Positions 44,763-58,916 of a DNA stretch of 64,000 bases are shown in pieces. Numbering within the stretch: position 1 is the stretch's first letter; each line of letters begins with the position of its first letter. The position numbers and the translations under genes are program-made. A model generated the notes under the pieces. That model was not told where the DNA came from, made no database searches, and saw only the letters and a program-made list of their open reading frames with translations. The stretch comes from Theropithecus gelada (taxonomy: Eukaryota; Chordata; Mammalia; Primates; Cercopithecidae), in NCBI RefSeq assembly GCF_003255815.1, contig NC_037683.1, positions 76,505,440-76,569,439 on the forward strand, read 5' to 3'.

Positions 44763-47700
44763 AACTATATTTAGTTTGATGGTCTGAGAAGGACTCTGTA
44801 CTTCTATATTTGAGTAAGTTATTACCTAACTTAATAGGTAGGCAAGATTGAAAACCTAACTTAGGAGTGTGTGCCTGTAACAATCACTGACTCTTGACCA
44901 GTCCCAGCAGCCATACTTCAACCAGTCATACACTGCTGAGTGTTCAAACTGTGTTCAAATAAGGCAAATGCCAAGCTGTAACCCATCCAGCTGTTTCTGT
45001 ACCTCACTTCTGATTTCTGTACGTCACTTTACTAATTTTGTGTATAAATTTTTTTCACCATGAGGCACCGCTGGAGGCTCTTTAAATCTGCTGTGATTCT
45101 GGGAGCTGCCCAATTTGTGAGTTATTCATTGCTCAAACTCCTTTAAATTTAATTCAGCTGAAGTTTTTCTTTTTCCAGATGGTGTCAGAAGTGAGGTCTG
45201 GAGTAGAGCTTCTAACAACCCTCAGGAGTGCTGAGTGAACAAGCAAGATACCTTCAGGACTCACTTGTGTCCGTTGATCTCAGAGCAGCTGGCGATCATG
45301 AGTAAGTTCTCTCTTGGATTTCAGAGCTTCACAGATTTGTGTTTTGAGCCCTCTGAGTTTCTTTGAGCAAATTTCTGATCCAAACTGGGTTTGGAAGTCA
45401 CAACAGAAACTGGAATGGGTCCAGGAATGGATTTGATGTGGTAATTAATTGTCTTGGATCCAGTTAGAGGCCTCTTACATCTGACTCTGTGAGAAAGAAA
45501 CTGGTAGCAAATGATCATATAGTAGAGGTGTAAATTTTGGCTTTTAAAAATGCACAGGAATTTTTGTGTTCTATCCTGTTTCATTTTTCTTGCATGCTTA
45601 GGTAGGGAAAAAAAATCTTTGGCTAAGTTAATCAAGGAAACCTGAGAACAAAGCCAATATTTTAGATAAAAATGGGATCCTTAATTTCTGAAAAACTGAG
45701 TTCCTTCGGCTTACACATTTGGCAGAGAAGCAGTGAAGTCTTACAGAAATAGCAAAACTTTGCTAAAGGTTACTTACAGCAGAATGTTCTAAATAAAACA
45801 CAACACATTGAAGTGCATTTAAAAATGAGGGCTCCCCAAAATTGTCTGCTAATCTTTCAGCTTAATTACTACCCTAATCCAAAGGAAATAGACTGCAGCA
45901 CCAATTGGCTGACTTTGGATACGTAATGAGGTACATTTTACCAGAGGAAAGGATGGGATTAGGTTAGAGGCCCTCCCCTGAGTAAAGTCCCTTATGGCTA
46001 AAAATGGATTAAAGATGACAGGGCCCAACCCAGGGCAAGTTTGAGTCTTGCAATTTCAATATTGAGTGCTAAGCAGAGTGGCTAAGGTCTATGTTTTGTC
46101 ATGTGTATTTTGCTCTGGCCAGAATGAAAAATGTTAATTGGGTTACCCCTTGCAACCCCTTGGGTGGAAACTTGCAAAATTGACAGGGCTTTGCCAGTGG
46201 TTCCACAAAATAAAACAAAAAAGATGATTTTTTTTATGACTCAGCTTGGCCCCCAGTGCTATAGTGTGGCAAGCAGGGTCACAAGGGCCACTCAGGGAAT
46301 GGGAAGCCAGAAGCCTGGCATTCCAGCAAAAGGATAAGAATTTCTTATCAGTCAGACTCTGGCCTCTGTCTCTCTCTGTGCAAACTGAGTAATTGAATGG
46401 TAAAAGTCACTGTTTATCTCCTCTAAAGTTTTGATTAATACAAAAAAAATTCTGAGACTGCTCTTAAGCTGTAGTGAATCTGGTGTGCCTTGTATGTCTT
46501 TCTGTATTGTTCTGTCATAAAGAGGGGTACCAGGGGGTAACATGCATGCCTAGGACCCCATAAGCCTGCTCTTCAAGACAGCCCAGCAAACTGGTCAGTC
46601 ATGTCCTCGGGAGTTCAACCTTGTAACCATCTGGCCATGCTTTCTCTTTTCACAATGGCTTCCTGGGTTCAGGGTTCAAGTCCCAGATTAGGGCATGAGT
46701 ACTTTCTGATTTGATATCTGTGTGACCTTTACACCATTTGTTGATTCTCCTCCCCTCCATGAGCCATCTTAAATTTTTCTTTCTCTGAGCAAATATTGGC
46801 CATTTGGCCTAGCCAAGGTTGGATAACAAGAGATTTAAAAGGACTTTTTAAAAAGAACACTATAGCTAAAAGTCAGCTTAATTAAAAGTGAATATTCAAG
46901 TTCTAGCAGCCTAGAACTCCTTGGGGAAAAGAGGAGGTGCCAGAGACCCCTTTTTGGAAAAAAATCCTATTTTCCTCATGGAACCCCAGGAATTTGAAAT
47001 GGATAGATCCCCTCAAAATCTAAGGCTCTGTTTTTTTTTTTTGGTGGGGGGGTTGTGGAGATCCAACATCTAGTATAAAAATAGGACCCGTAATTTTGGG
47101 GATCTGTTTTACCTTCCAGCTGTGCCTGCTTATTCTATTAGGTCCTAGAAAATACATGCTTTCCTGGCCCTGTTCTTTCAAGGACTCTAGACTAAACCCA
47201 GTAATCCAATGTAAAAGAACTTAAAAACTGGCAAATGAAAAATCTGATAACTACTGGATCTTCTCTCTGTCTGTGTAGTTATACATGTGTTGTGTGTGTA
47301 ATATTTATATACAAAAGAGATTTTATTAATTGGTTTAATAATGATAAGAGCTTAAATCAACTATTTTGTCAGAAAAGTTAAAAGTGTAATGCCTTTTAGT
47401 TCATGTGACTAAAGTAATCTTTGGGAAATAGAAACAGTTTTACATGCAAAGTGTGTAAAGAAAGTGAAATGTGTTTTTGGTAAAAGATTATAAAAATGCA
47501 TGGGAATGTGGATTTCTTGCCTAAGTTTAGAAAGTTAAAGGATTGTTTTAAGTTAGGGTAAAGCTGAAGGTTTAAGTAAGTTGTGGAAGGTCTATGAAAA
47601 ACTAATCTTTAAAAAAATAATTATGTGTGTGAACATATTGACAAATTTAAAGGGGTATTTTTCTGGGTTTTCTGTAAGGTGAACATTGAAATAAAAGCAT

Positions 47701-50175
47701 AAACCAGTTTCTTAAAGCACTGATCTGCTCTTTAACAAAGATTTGTAAAGGGTTATAAAAGGTTTATGAGAATCTCACCTTATGGTCAAACTGATTAAGA
47801 TTGGAAAGATTTGTCCATAAGGTTTTATTAAAAATTGGGATTGAATTAATAGTGTGCTAATACAAGGGTGAAATTTGGCTTTTCCTCTTGAACAAGATAT
47901 TTATGTAATATTAAAAGATAATGAAATATTTTTGCTTGCCTTTTGAATAAACTGCCATAAAAAAGAAGGGAAAGACAAGAGACAGATTGTTTGGAAATCT
48001 AAGTCTTCTCTCTATCAATGAGTAAAGGTTTTTGCCATTTAGAAAATTTTTGAGTAATCATTTTTGCTAAATGAATGACTATGGTAACTTGGAATTCTGT
48101 TTCATAATGTCAAGTGTTTTAAACCCTTAACCTATTTGGTAGGCTTTCCAGAATCAAATTTCAGCTTCAAAATTATCTTTTCTGACCTCTAACTTGGACA
48201 TGCTACAGAGGCCCCCTAAAGCAACCAAAAGAGACGTAAACAGAATTATTTGATATGTTTAGTTACATGGGAAGCATTGTCAAAAATATTTTAATCTTCT
48301 TCCTGTTATATTTTAGCGAATGATATTAATGTATGTTCCAAAATTGTATGGGATTTCTAAAATTCTAATATGTCTGAGTATATGCTATCAATCATAATTA
48401 CAGTTATTGAGTTACTGTAGACCACAGAAATAACCAAATTTCCTTGTGTTTTTAACTATAACTACTTAAAGTCATTTCTACTGTTATTTGCTTATTGCTG
48501 ATGCAGTTTCTAAAAACTTCACAAGCATGCAAAATCCTAGAATATGGTGTCTTTTAGGAGGTTCATGAAAGGATGGAAAGTACACTAAAAAGCACTGTTG
48601 AATACAGATTTCTAATAACTTTAGAATGATATCATTTGAACTGGGTAGGAATTCCTGGAATTTTAATGAAAAGAATGACTGTGTTATAAAACTGCTAACC
48701 CAAGTAGGAACAAAAATTAATTAAATACCTAGAAAATACGTTGCCATATTTTCATGCTAAATCAGCTGATACTGAAATTGTTTAGATATACAATTTGAAT
48801 GAACTCCATGGTCTAAGTTAAATTACCTATGCTAACCCATCTGTTATCAATGCTATGCACCTAATTTAAAGAAACAGCTGGTATTCAAGAGGATATAAGT
48901 CTAATATTAATTAAGTATGGTCTCATGGAGAACCAGGATAGCCACCTAGTACTTCATGAGTCCTTAAAGTTTTTGTTCTTAATAGTTCTGTATTCCATGA
49001 CTCATCATGGAAAAGATAAAATGATCCAAATTGAATATATTGGTGTGGTGACTTATACATTGCTAAAATAGTTTATAACCAATGTTTGATCCCATATTCC
49101 TGGGAAAACAATCAAAGCTTTGGGTACATTTGGTCACCTGATGGGCCACTTACACATTTTATAAAGGGATTTCACTCAATTGTTATTTTCAATGCAAGTT
49201 TTCTGAATGTATAATTGCTCTCCCATGCAAGAGGGCTGATGTTATAACACTAAGTTATTATGACATATGACACAGTGTATTTTCACCCTGTAAAGAAAGC
49301 TTTTTATGGTTCTCTGAGGACAATCAACCTCTTCACAATCTAGAACCCAGAGACTGGATCTTCTGAGAACATCAGAGAAAGATTGTCCTTGCCATCCACA
49401 CTACAGCAACATTTTGGAACCTTGAACTTTGGGTTCATAATCTCACAATTGAGAAGGGTTCCTCCACACTTTTGGAACTATACACTCATTGGAACACTTA
49501 AGGTAAAGCTAAACAGGGAAGTCTCTCCCCAGAAGAAGATGGCATCCTTGATGTGAACAGCTTTTCCCAAGATCACAGATCAAGACTTCTACTATCAGGA
49601 GACTCATGTCTTTGAATATTTTTCTTCTTTATGCCTCTATGAACAATATAAATGAAAAGGGGATCTGTTGTGTACACTTACATGGTACACTTTCATTTGT
49701 GAAGGATTTTTCAGGCAGCCTTATACATGGATAACCATGTATAGGTAAAATATGAAGGCCCAATATAGGTGAGAAAGTGTAATGGTACATATGTTGCCTT
49801 ATAATCAGTCAGAAACAGAACACTGATTCGCTTTTCTTAACCCACATCATGAGTTAAAGAGAACATTGCCAGGAGGCCTTCACTCTTCTATAACAGAAGG
49901 GCATCATTTGTTAGGTCTTTTCCATGGTTTGTAATAAAAGAGGCAATGATTAGAGATGTATCCCTCATCATAGGTTCTATAACAGATTCTACTGTAAAGG
50001 CTATAGTTACACAGCAGACTTTAAATTCTCTTGTGAAAGTTATGCTAAAAAATAGAAATGGCTAAGCAGAAAAGTATATGTGAAGCTGCTGCACTTAGGG
50101 CCTATGGCAAAAATACTGGATATTATAGAAATTCAGCTGTAATGGATTAACGAAGAGACTGCTTAGTTAGGCAGT
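44763..50175 (+). mobile_element. Truncated ERV inserted in old L1
   Basis: A 5' LTR ends ...TTTTTCCA at 45177. Three bases on is TGGTGTCAGAAGTGAGGTC, a primer-binding site that fits a tRNA-Leu primer. About 5 kb of internal sequence follows, with stops in all frames; envelope-like segments in the last 900 bp are recognisable only in pieces. No 3' LTR is present before L1 sequence resumes at about 50176. About 200 bp of L1 is missing across the insertion. Family not named. Confidence 0.7.
45180..45198 (+). other. Primer-binding site, tRNA-Leu type
   Basis: The 19 bases just downstream of the LTR begin TGG, as the complement of a tRNA CCA end does. They match the tRNA-Leu 3' end (as recalled) with one or two differences. 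Confidence 0.55.
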
Positions 50176-51689
50176 TAAGTTTATCTAGTTCATTCACATA
50201 GAACATTTTCCAAGACAGACCATATGTTAGGTCACAAAACAAGACTCAATAGGTTTTTAAAATTTTGAATCATATCAAGTGTCAAGTATCTTCTCGGGCC
50301 ACAATGGAATGAAACGGAATAAAACCAGAAACCAATACTGAGTACAATTCTCAAAATTACACAAATACATGGAAATTATCAACACTCTCTTGAATAATCT
50401 TTGAGTCAATAGTGCAATTAAAATTGAAATTTAACAAAATTTTTGAAATGAATGAAAATGGAAATACAGCATACAAAAAACTCTGGGCCACAGCAAAAGT
50501 GGTGTTAAGAGGGAAGTTTACAGCACTTCATGCTTACATTTAAAAAGTAGAAAAATAATAAATTAACAACCTAAACACTATGCCTCGAGGAACTGGAAAA
50601 ACAAGGAAAAAAGAAAAAAAACCCAAGCTAGCAGAAGAAAAGAAATAACAAAGATCAGAACTAAATATAATTGGGACAAATGTTCAACAAAATGAAAAGT
50701 TTGTTATTTGAAAGATAAATTAGTCTTGGCTAGATTAACCAAGAAAAGAAGAGAAAATACCCTAAAAACACAACCAGAAATGAAAAAGGAGACATTACAA
50801 CTGATAAGAGAAAAATTAAAAACATCAGCAGAGACTACTGTGAACATCTTTATACTCACAAACTGGAAAACCTAGAGGAAATGAATCAATTCCTCAAAAT
50901 ATACAACCTTCCAAAATTGCACGAGGGAGAAATAGAAATCCTGAAACAAAACAAAACAAAACAAAACAAATAGTGAGATTGGATCAGCAATTAAAAAAAT
51001 AATCTTTCAGCAACAAAAAAGTCCAGGACCAGATGAATTCACAGCCAAATTCTACCAAACATACAAAAAAGAACTGGTACCAATCATCCTGAGACAGTTT
51101 TTAAAAAATCGCACAGGAAGGTATCCTTCCTAACTCACTCTATAAAGCTAGTGTTACCCTGTTATCAAAGCCAGACAAAAGCACATTAAAAAAGGAAACT
51201 ACAGACCAATATCTGTGGTTCACACAGATGCAGAAGTCGTCAGCAAAATATTAGCAAATGAAGTCTAATAGCACACCAACAAGATAAATCTACCATAATT
51301 AAGTGAGTTTTATTCCAGACATAAAAGGATAGCTCAACATAGGCAAATTAATAAATGTGATTCATCACATAAACAGATTTAAAGACAAAAAAATTATATC
51401 AAGAGATGTAGAAAAAGTATTCCATAAAATTCCACAGCTATGATAAAAGCTCAATAAACCAGGCTTAGAAGGAGCATACCTCAAATTAACAAAGCCCATT
51501 TATGACAAACCCACAGCCAACATCATACTGAACAGGGAAAAATTGAAAGCAATCTCCCTGAGAACTGGAACAAGAAAAGGATGCCCACTTTCACCACTTC
51601 TATTCAGCACAGTACTGGAGCAATAGCCAGAGCAATCAGTTGAGTGAGAGACAGAAATAAAAGGCATCCAAATTAGAAAAAAAGGAAGT
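50176..51689 (+). mobile_element. Old L1 (L1M-type) ORF2, continued
   Basis: Decayed ORF2 endonuclease and reverse-transcriptase region (CAAGACAGACCATATGTTAG; GACAAACCCACAGCCAACAT). It ends at AGAAAAAAAGGAAG, where a younger L1 is inserted. Confidence 0.8.
50945..50970 (+). repeat. (AAAAC)n simple repeat
   Basis: About five AAAAC units within old L1 ORF2. Confidence 0.9.
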
Positions 51690-53682
51690 GAAGAGAAAGA
51701 AATAAAGTGTATTCAATTAGGAAAAGACAAAGTCAAATTGTCCCTGTTTGCAGATGACATGATTGTATATTTAGAAAACCCCATCATCTCAGCCCAAAAT
51801 CTCCTTAAGCTGATAAGCTACTTCAGCAAAGTCTCAGGATACAAAATTAATGTGCAAAAATCACAAGCATTCCTATACACCAATAACAGACAGAGAGCCA
51901 AATCATGAGTGAACTCCCATTCACAATTGCTACAAAGAGAATAAAATACCTAGGAATCCAATTTACAAGGGATGTGAAGGACCTCTTCAAGGAGAACTGC
52001 AAACCACTGCTCAATGAAATAAAAGGACACAAACAAATGGAATAACATTCCATGCTCATGGATGGGAAGAACCAATATTGTGAAAATGGCCATACTGCCC
52101 AACGTAATTTATAGATTCAATGCCACCCCCATCAAGCTACCAATGACTTTCTTCACAGAATTGGGAAAAACTACTTTAGAGTTCACATGGAGCCAAAAAA
52201 GAGCCTGCATTGCCAAGACAATCCTAAGCCAAAAGAACAAAGCTGGAGACATCACGCTACCTGACTTCAAGCTATACTACAAGGCTGCAGTAACCAAAAC
52301 AGCATGGTACTGCTACCAAAACAGATATATAGACCAATGGAACAGAGCAGAGCCCTCAGAAATAACACCTCACATCTACAACCATCTGATCTTTGACAAA
52401 CCTGACAAAAACAAGAAATAGGGAAGGGATTCCCTATTTAATAAATTGTGCTGGGAAAACTGGCTAGCCATATGTAGAAACCTGAAACTGGATCCCTTCC
52501 TTACACCTTATACAAAAATTAATTCAAGATGCATTAAAGACTTAAATGTTAGACCTAAAACCATAAAAACCCTAGAAGAAAACCTAGGCAATACCATTCA
52601 GGACATAGGCATGGGCAAGGACTTCATGACTAAAACACCAAAAGCAATGGCAACAAAATCCAAAATAGAAAAATGGAATCTAATTAAACTAAAGAGCTTC
52701 TGCACAGCAAAAAAACTACCATCAAAGTGAACAGGCAACCTACAGAATGGGAGAAAATTTTTGCAATCTACCCATCAGACAAAGGGCTAATATCCAGAAT
52801 CTACAAAGAACTTAAACAAATTTACAAGAAAAAAAACCAAACAACATCATCAAAAAGTGGACAAAGGATATGAACAGACACTTCTCAAAATAAGACATTT
52901 ATGCAGCCAACAGACATGTGAAAAAATGCTAATCATCACTGCTCATCAGAGAAATGCAAATCAAAACCACAATGAGATATCATCTCATACCAGTTAGGGT
53001 GGCAATCATTAAAAAGGCAGGAAACAATGGATGCTGGAGAGGATGTAGAGAAATAGGAATGTTTTTACACTGTTGGTGGGAGTGTAAACTAGTTCATCCA
53101 TTGTGAGAACAGTGTGGTGATTTCTCAAGGATCTAGAACTAGAAACACCATTTCACCTAGCCATCCCATTACTGGGGATATACCCAAAGGATTATAAGTC
53201 ATGCTGCTATAAAGACACATGCACATGTATGTTTATTGCGGCACTGTTCACAATAGCAAAGTCTTGGAACCAATCCAAATGTTCATCAATGACAGACTGG
53301 ATTAAGAAAATGTGGCACATATACCCCATGGAATACTATGCAGCCATAAACAGGATAAGTTCATGTCCTTTGTAGGGACATGGATGCAGCTGGAAACCAT
53401 CGCTCTCAGCAATCTATCACAAGGACAGAAAACCAAACACCTCATATTCTCACTCATAGGTGGGAATTGAACCATGAGAACACATGGACACAGGGCAGGG
53501 AGCATCACACCCCAGGACCTGTCGTGGGGTGAAGGGCAGCGGGAGGGATAGCATTAGGAGAAATACCTAATGTAAATGATGAGTTAATGGGTGCAGCAAA
53601 CCAACATGGCACATGTGTACCTATGTAACAAACCTGCACATTGTGCACATGTACCCTAGAACTTAAAGTACAATTAAAAAAA
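51690..53682 (+). mobile_element. Younger L1 (L1P/L1PA-type) 3' half nested in old L1
   Basis: Well-preserved ORF2 C-terminal half and 3' UTR (CACATGTGTACCTATGTAAC) ending in an A-rich tail (53669-53690). Two frames survive as pieces (52062-52421 and 52446-52730), so the reverse transcriptase is broken. Old L1 sequence resumes at 53692 (AAGTCAAATTATCTCAG), at the point where it stopped at 51689. Confidence 0.9.
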
Positions 53683-53689
53683 AGAAAAA

Positions 53690-55435
53690 AAGAAAGTCAA
53701 ATTATCTCAGTTCACTGATATGATTTTATACCTAGAAACCTCTAAAGATTCTTCTGTAAAAATCTTACAAGGAAAACTATGAAATGCTGATGAAAGAAAT
53801 TGTAGAGGACACAAATCAGAAGAATTAATATCACTAAAATGATCATACTGCCCAAAGAAATCTACAGATTCAATGCAATCTCTATCAAGATACACATGAC
53901 ATTTTTCACAGACTTAGAAAAAACAATGCTAAAATTCATAGGGAAGTAAAAAAGAATTCAAATAGCCAAAGCAATCCTAAGCAAAAAGAACAAAGCTAGA
54001 GGTATCACATTCCCTGATTTCAAATTATACTACAAGGCTGTAGTAACCAAAACAGCATAGTACTGGTATAAAAATAAACACATTGACCAAAGGAAGAGAA
54101 CAGAAAACCCTGAAACAAAGACACACATGTATAGTCAACTGAGCTTTGACACAGGTGACAAAAACACACTGGGTAAAGGACAATCTATTCAATAAATGGT
54201 GCTGGGAGAACTGGATTACTACATACAAAAGAAAGAAACTGGAACCATATCTCTTACTACATATAAAAATAAACTCTCAAGATGGAGTAAAGACATAAAT
54301 GTAAGGCCTGAAACTATAAAAATACTAGATGAAAATCTAGGGAAAACTCCACTGTATATTGGTCTTGGCAAAGAATTCATGACTACAACTTCAAAAGCAC
54401 AGGCAACAAAAGCAGAAATAAATAACACTTAACTAAAATAAAAAACATCTGCATAGAAAATAATCAACAAAGTGAACATACAACTTCATAATGGGAGAAA
54501 ATACTTGGAAACCATGCAACCATCAGGAGACTAATACCCATAACTTGTAAGAAATTCAAATAACTCAACAACAACAACAACAACAAAAACAAATAATCTC
54601 ATTAAAAAGTGAGTGAAGGAAATGGATATTTTTCTAAAGAAGACATATAAATGACTAACAAGCATATGAAAAAATGCTCAACATCACTAATCACCTGAGA
54701 AATGCATTTAAAACTACAATGAGATATCGTCTTACAAGTCAGAATGGCTATTGTTAATTTTTTTAAATAACATATTTATAAGTATGTGGAGGAAAGAGAA
54801 TGCTAATACACTTTTGGTAGGATTGTAAATTAACACAACTTCTGTGGAAAACAGTATGGAGATTTCTCAAAAAACAGAAAATAGAACTACCATTCAATCC
54901 AGCAATCCCTCTATTGCATATCTACCCAAAGGAAAATAGATTACTATATCAAAAAATACCTGCACTTGTATGTTTATTGTAGCACTACTTACAATAGCAA
55001 AAATATGGAATCTATCTTGGTGTCTGTCAGCAAATGATTGGATAAAGAAAATGTGGTATATACACACAATGGAATATTATTCAGCCATAAAAAGATTGAC
55101 ATCATGCCTTTTGCAGCAACATGGATGGAAATGGAGGCCATTATCTTAAGTGAAACAACTAAGAAACTGAAAGTCAAATACTGCATGTTACCATTTATAA
55201 GTGGGAGCTAAACAATGGGTACACATGGACGCAGAGTATGGAATAATAGACACTGGAGACAAAAGGGTAGGAGCCTGGAGAGGGATGGGGTGAAGGATGA
55301 GAAATTACTTGATGGATATAATGCATACTATTCAGGTGATGGTTACACTAAAAACCCTGACTTCACCAGTATGCAATATATCCATGTAACAAAACTACAT
55401 ATATATCCCTTAAATTTATACCACAAAAAATCTTA
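53690..55435 (+). mobile_element. Old L1 3' part (end of ORF2 and 3' UTR)
   Basis: Diverged ORF2 (fragment frame 54196-54432) and an L1MA-type 3' end (GGTGATGGTTACACTAAAAA; ATATCCATGTAACAAAACTA) finishing at about 55435. An AAC repeat lies at about 54566-54588. Confidence 0.85.
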
Positions 55436-57715
55436 ATTTTATTGATCTTTTCTATTGTCCTAGCTTTACTTTATTTATTTCTGTTGTAATCTTTCATACT
55501 TTTTCTTTCTGCTCACTATGTTCTTCTTTTTCTAGTTTCTTTAGAAGTAAAGTTTCGTTGTTTTTTAGTATCATTCTTTTTTGACATAGGCCTATGCCAT
55601 AAACTTTTCTTTAGAGATGTGTTTGCTACATCCCATAAGTTTTGGTATGTTGTGTTTCTATTTTTAATTGTCACAAGTTAACTTTCTACTTCTCTTTTGA
55701 TTTCTTGCATGACCTAATGGTTGTTTGGGAAGATGTTGTCTAATTTCCACATATTTGTGAATTTTTCAGTTTTCCTCATATTCTTGAGTTCTGGTTACTT
55801 GAAATGTAAAGACTAGGTTGCTTATTTGTGATCCATATTCTTCTTATGGTGTTTATTGCTATAAACTTCCCTCTTAAGATTGCTTTAGCTGCATTCCTTA
55901 AGTTTGTTAGGTTGTACTCCATAATCACGTGTTTCAGGATATTTTAAAATTTTTCTTTTAATTTCTCCTTTGGTCCATTTTTCTTCAGGAGCATGTTGTT
56001 TAATTTCTATGTATTTGTTCTTCGAGCTTCTTGTATTTGGATGTCTAAATCTCTAGCGAGGCCAGGAAAGTTTTCCTTGGTTATTCCCTCAAATATGTTT
56101 CCCAAACTTTTAGATTTTTCTTCTTCCTTGGAAACACCAATTATTCTTAAGTTTGGATGTTTAACATACTCCCAAACTTCTTGAAGACTTTATTCATTTT
56201 TAAAATTCTGTTTTCTTTGTCTTTGACAGATTGGGATCATTCAAAAGCCTTGTCTTCAGGCTCTGAGGTTCTTTCTTCTGCTCATTTGGTTCTGTTGCTG
56301 AGACTTTCCAGTGCATTTTTCATTTCTTTAAGTGTGTCTTTTATTTCCAGAAGTTGTGATTATTTATTATTTATACCCTCTATTTTGCTGAAGAAATTTC
56401 CTTTCATATCGTGTATTAAGTTTTACTTCTTTAAGTTGGGCTTCACCTTTCTCTGGTGGCTTCCTGATTAGCTTAATACTTGACCTTCTGAATTCTTTTT
56501 CTGGCAAGTCAGAGATTTTGTCTTGGGTTGGTTCCATTGCTGGTGAGCTGGGATGATCCTTTGGGGGTTTTAAAGAACCTTGTTTTCCCATATTACCAGA
56601 AATGTTTATCTGGTTCCTTCTCATTTGAACAGATTATTTCAGAGGGAAGATCTGAGATTTGAGGGCTGCTGTTCAGATTCTTTTATCCCACATTCTGCTC
56701 CGTTGATGTGGTGTTCTACTCCTTCACCTAGGAATGGGGTTTCTTGAAAGCTGAACTGTGGTGATTGTTTTTGTTCTTCTGGGTCTATAGCCACCCAGTG
56801 GAGCTACTGGGCTCTGGGCTGGTACTGGGGAATGTCTGCAAAGAGTCCTGTGATGTGATCCATTTTCAGGTCTTTGCAGCTATGGATACCAGCACCTACT
56901 CTGGTAGAGGTAGCAGGGGAGTGAAGTGGAATCTGTGTCAGTCCTTGGCTTTGTTTTTGTTTAGTGTGCTGGTTTTGTGTTGGTTGCCTCCAGCCGAGAG
57001 GTGGTGCTTTCAAGAGCGCATCAGCTGCAATCCTGTAGGGAGGATGCAAACTTTCCCTAGGGACACCTAGTTAAGTTTTCGGGTTTCTCAGGTGGTGGAC
57101 AGGGCCATAGAGCTCCCAAGAGATTATGACCTTTGTCTTTGGCTACCAGGGTGGATAGAGAAAGACCACCAGGTGGGAGCAAGGATGGGTGTGTCTGAGC
57201 TTAGTTTCTCCTTGGGTGGGGCTTGCTGTGGCTCCTGTAGGAGATGGAGTTATGGTTCCCAGTCCAACGGAGTTGTATTTCCAGGGGAATTGGAATTATG
57301 GCTGCCTCTGCTGAGCCATACCTGTCGCCAGGGAAGTGGGAGAAAGCTGGCAGTCACAGGTCTCACTTCGCTCCCATGCGGCCCACAGTCCTAAAAGCCA
57401 GTCTCACTCCCACTGTGCCACCCCCCACCCCACCTGCACAACAGCACCAAGTCTGTTTCCAAGCAGCTGGTGACCAGGGCTGAGAACTTGACCCAGACCA
57501 CCAGCTTCCCCACTGAGAAAGCAAGCAGACTTACAGATTTTTTGTGTAATTCTGCAGGTGTGATCCAGTTCCTTCAAAGCATCTGTAGATTCTCTTGGCT
57601 TTCTGGTATGTTCCTGCAGTAGTTTTTGGAGCAAAAGTTTATAATGTGAGTCTCCACACACTATTCTGTCGATCCAAGTGGGAGGTGCAAGCTAGTCCTG
57701 CCTCCTTTATGCCAT
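55436..57715 (-). mobile_element. L1 5' half, antisense, including 5' UTR
   Basis: Antisense start of ORF2 and the ORF1 region (55440-56640), then a more GC-rich 5' UTR ending at about 57715 (TATGCCATCTTCTGTCTTCA). Frames of 80-104 codons here are antisense chance frames or ORF1 shards. Confidence 0.75.
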
Positions 57716-57930
57716 CTTCTGTCTTCACATTTCATGATTTTTAAATTATGACAGTTGTTAACTTAGAGTATGTTTTGTCTGATATAAGTGTAGCCACCTC
57801 TGCTCTTTTTTGGTTACCATTTGTATGAAATATTATTTACTATCTCTTCATTTTCAGCCAATGTGTGTCACCAAATATAAAGGGAGTCTCTTGTAGGCAG
57901 CATAGAGTTGGGTCCTAATTTTTATGGGAT
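57716..57930 (-). mobile_element. Old L1 ORF2, antisense, left piece
   Basis: Antisense ORF2 sequence (TTGTCTGATATAAGTGTAGC) cut at about 57930 by a plus-strand L1. It resumes at 58917 (TTCATTCAGTCACTGTATAC). Confidence 0.7.
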
Positions 57931-58916
57931 CTATTTAAACTAAAGAGCTTCTGCACAGCAAAAGAAACTATCATCAGAGTGAACAGGCAACCTAGAGAAT
58001 GGAGAAAATTTTTGCAATCTATCCATCTGACAAAGTTCTAATATCCAGAATCGACAAGGAACTTAAACAAATTTACAAGAAAAAAACACACAACCCCATC
58101 AAAAAGTGGGTGAAGCATATGAACAGATAGTTTTCAAAAGAAGACATTTATGTAGCCAACAAACATGAAAAAAAGCTCATCATCACTGGGCATCAGAGAA
58201 ATGCAAATCAAAACCACAATGAGAAACTATCTCATGCCAGTTAGAATGGCTATCATTAAAGAGTCAGGAAACAACAGATGCTGGAGAGGATGTGGAGAAA
58301 TAGGAATGCTTTTACACTGTTGGTGGGAGTGTACATAAGTTCAACCATTGTGGAAGACAGTGTGGGAATTCCTCAAGGATCTAGAACTAGAAATACCATT
58401 TGACCCAGCAATCCCATACTGGGTAAAAGGATTCCAAATCATTCTACTATAAAGACACATGCACATGTATGTTTACTGCAGCACTATTCACAATAGCAAA
58501 GACTTGGAACCAATCCAAATGCACATCAATGATAGACTGGATAAAGAAAATGTGGCGCATATACACCATGGAATACTATGCAGCCATAAAAAAGAATGAG
58601 TTCATGTCCTTTGCAGGGATATAGATGAAGCTGGAAACCATAATTCTCAGCAAACTAACACAGGAAAAGAAAACCAATCACCACATGTTCTCACTCATAG
58701 TGGGAGTTGAACAATGAGAACACCTGGACACAAGGAGGAGAATGTCGCACACCGGGGGCTGTCAGGGGCTGGGGGCCTATGGGAGGGATAGCATTAGGAG
58801 AAATACCTAATGTAGATGATGGGTTGATGGGTGCAGCAAACCACCATGGCACGTGTATACCTATGTAACAAACCTGCACCTTCTGCACATGTATCACAGA
58901 ACTTAAAGTATAATTT
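57931..58916 (+). mobile_element. L1PA-type L1 3' end nested in antisense L1
   Basis: End of ORF2 and 3' UTR (AAACTAAAGAGCTTCTGCAC to CCTATGTAACAAACCTGCAC) with a short A/T tail at about 58910. 5'-truncated, about 1 kb. Confidence 0.9.

Noticed and set aside
49350..50150. Envelope-like pieces near the end of the ERV in old L1
   Set aside because: Recognisable only as short segments in several frames with stops, so recorded as part of the ERV and not as a gene.
52062..52730. Two long frames (119 and 94 codons) resembling reverse transcriptase C-terminal parts
   Set aside because: They are fragments of the nested L1P ORF2, separated by a frameshift and lacking the N-terminal half, so they are not a gene.
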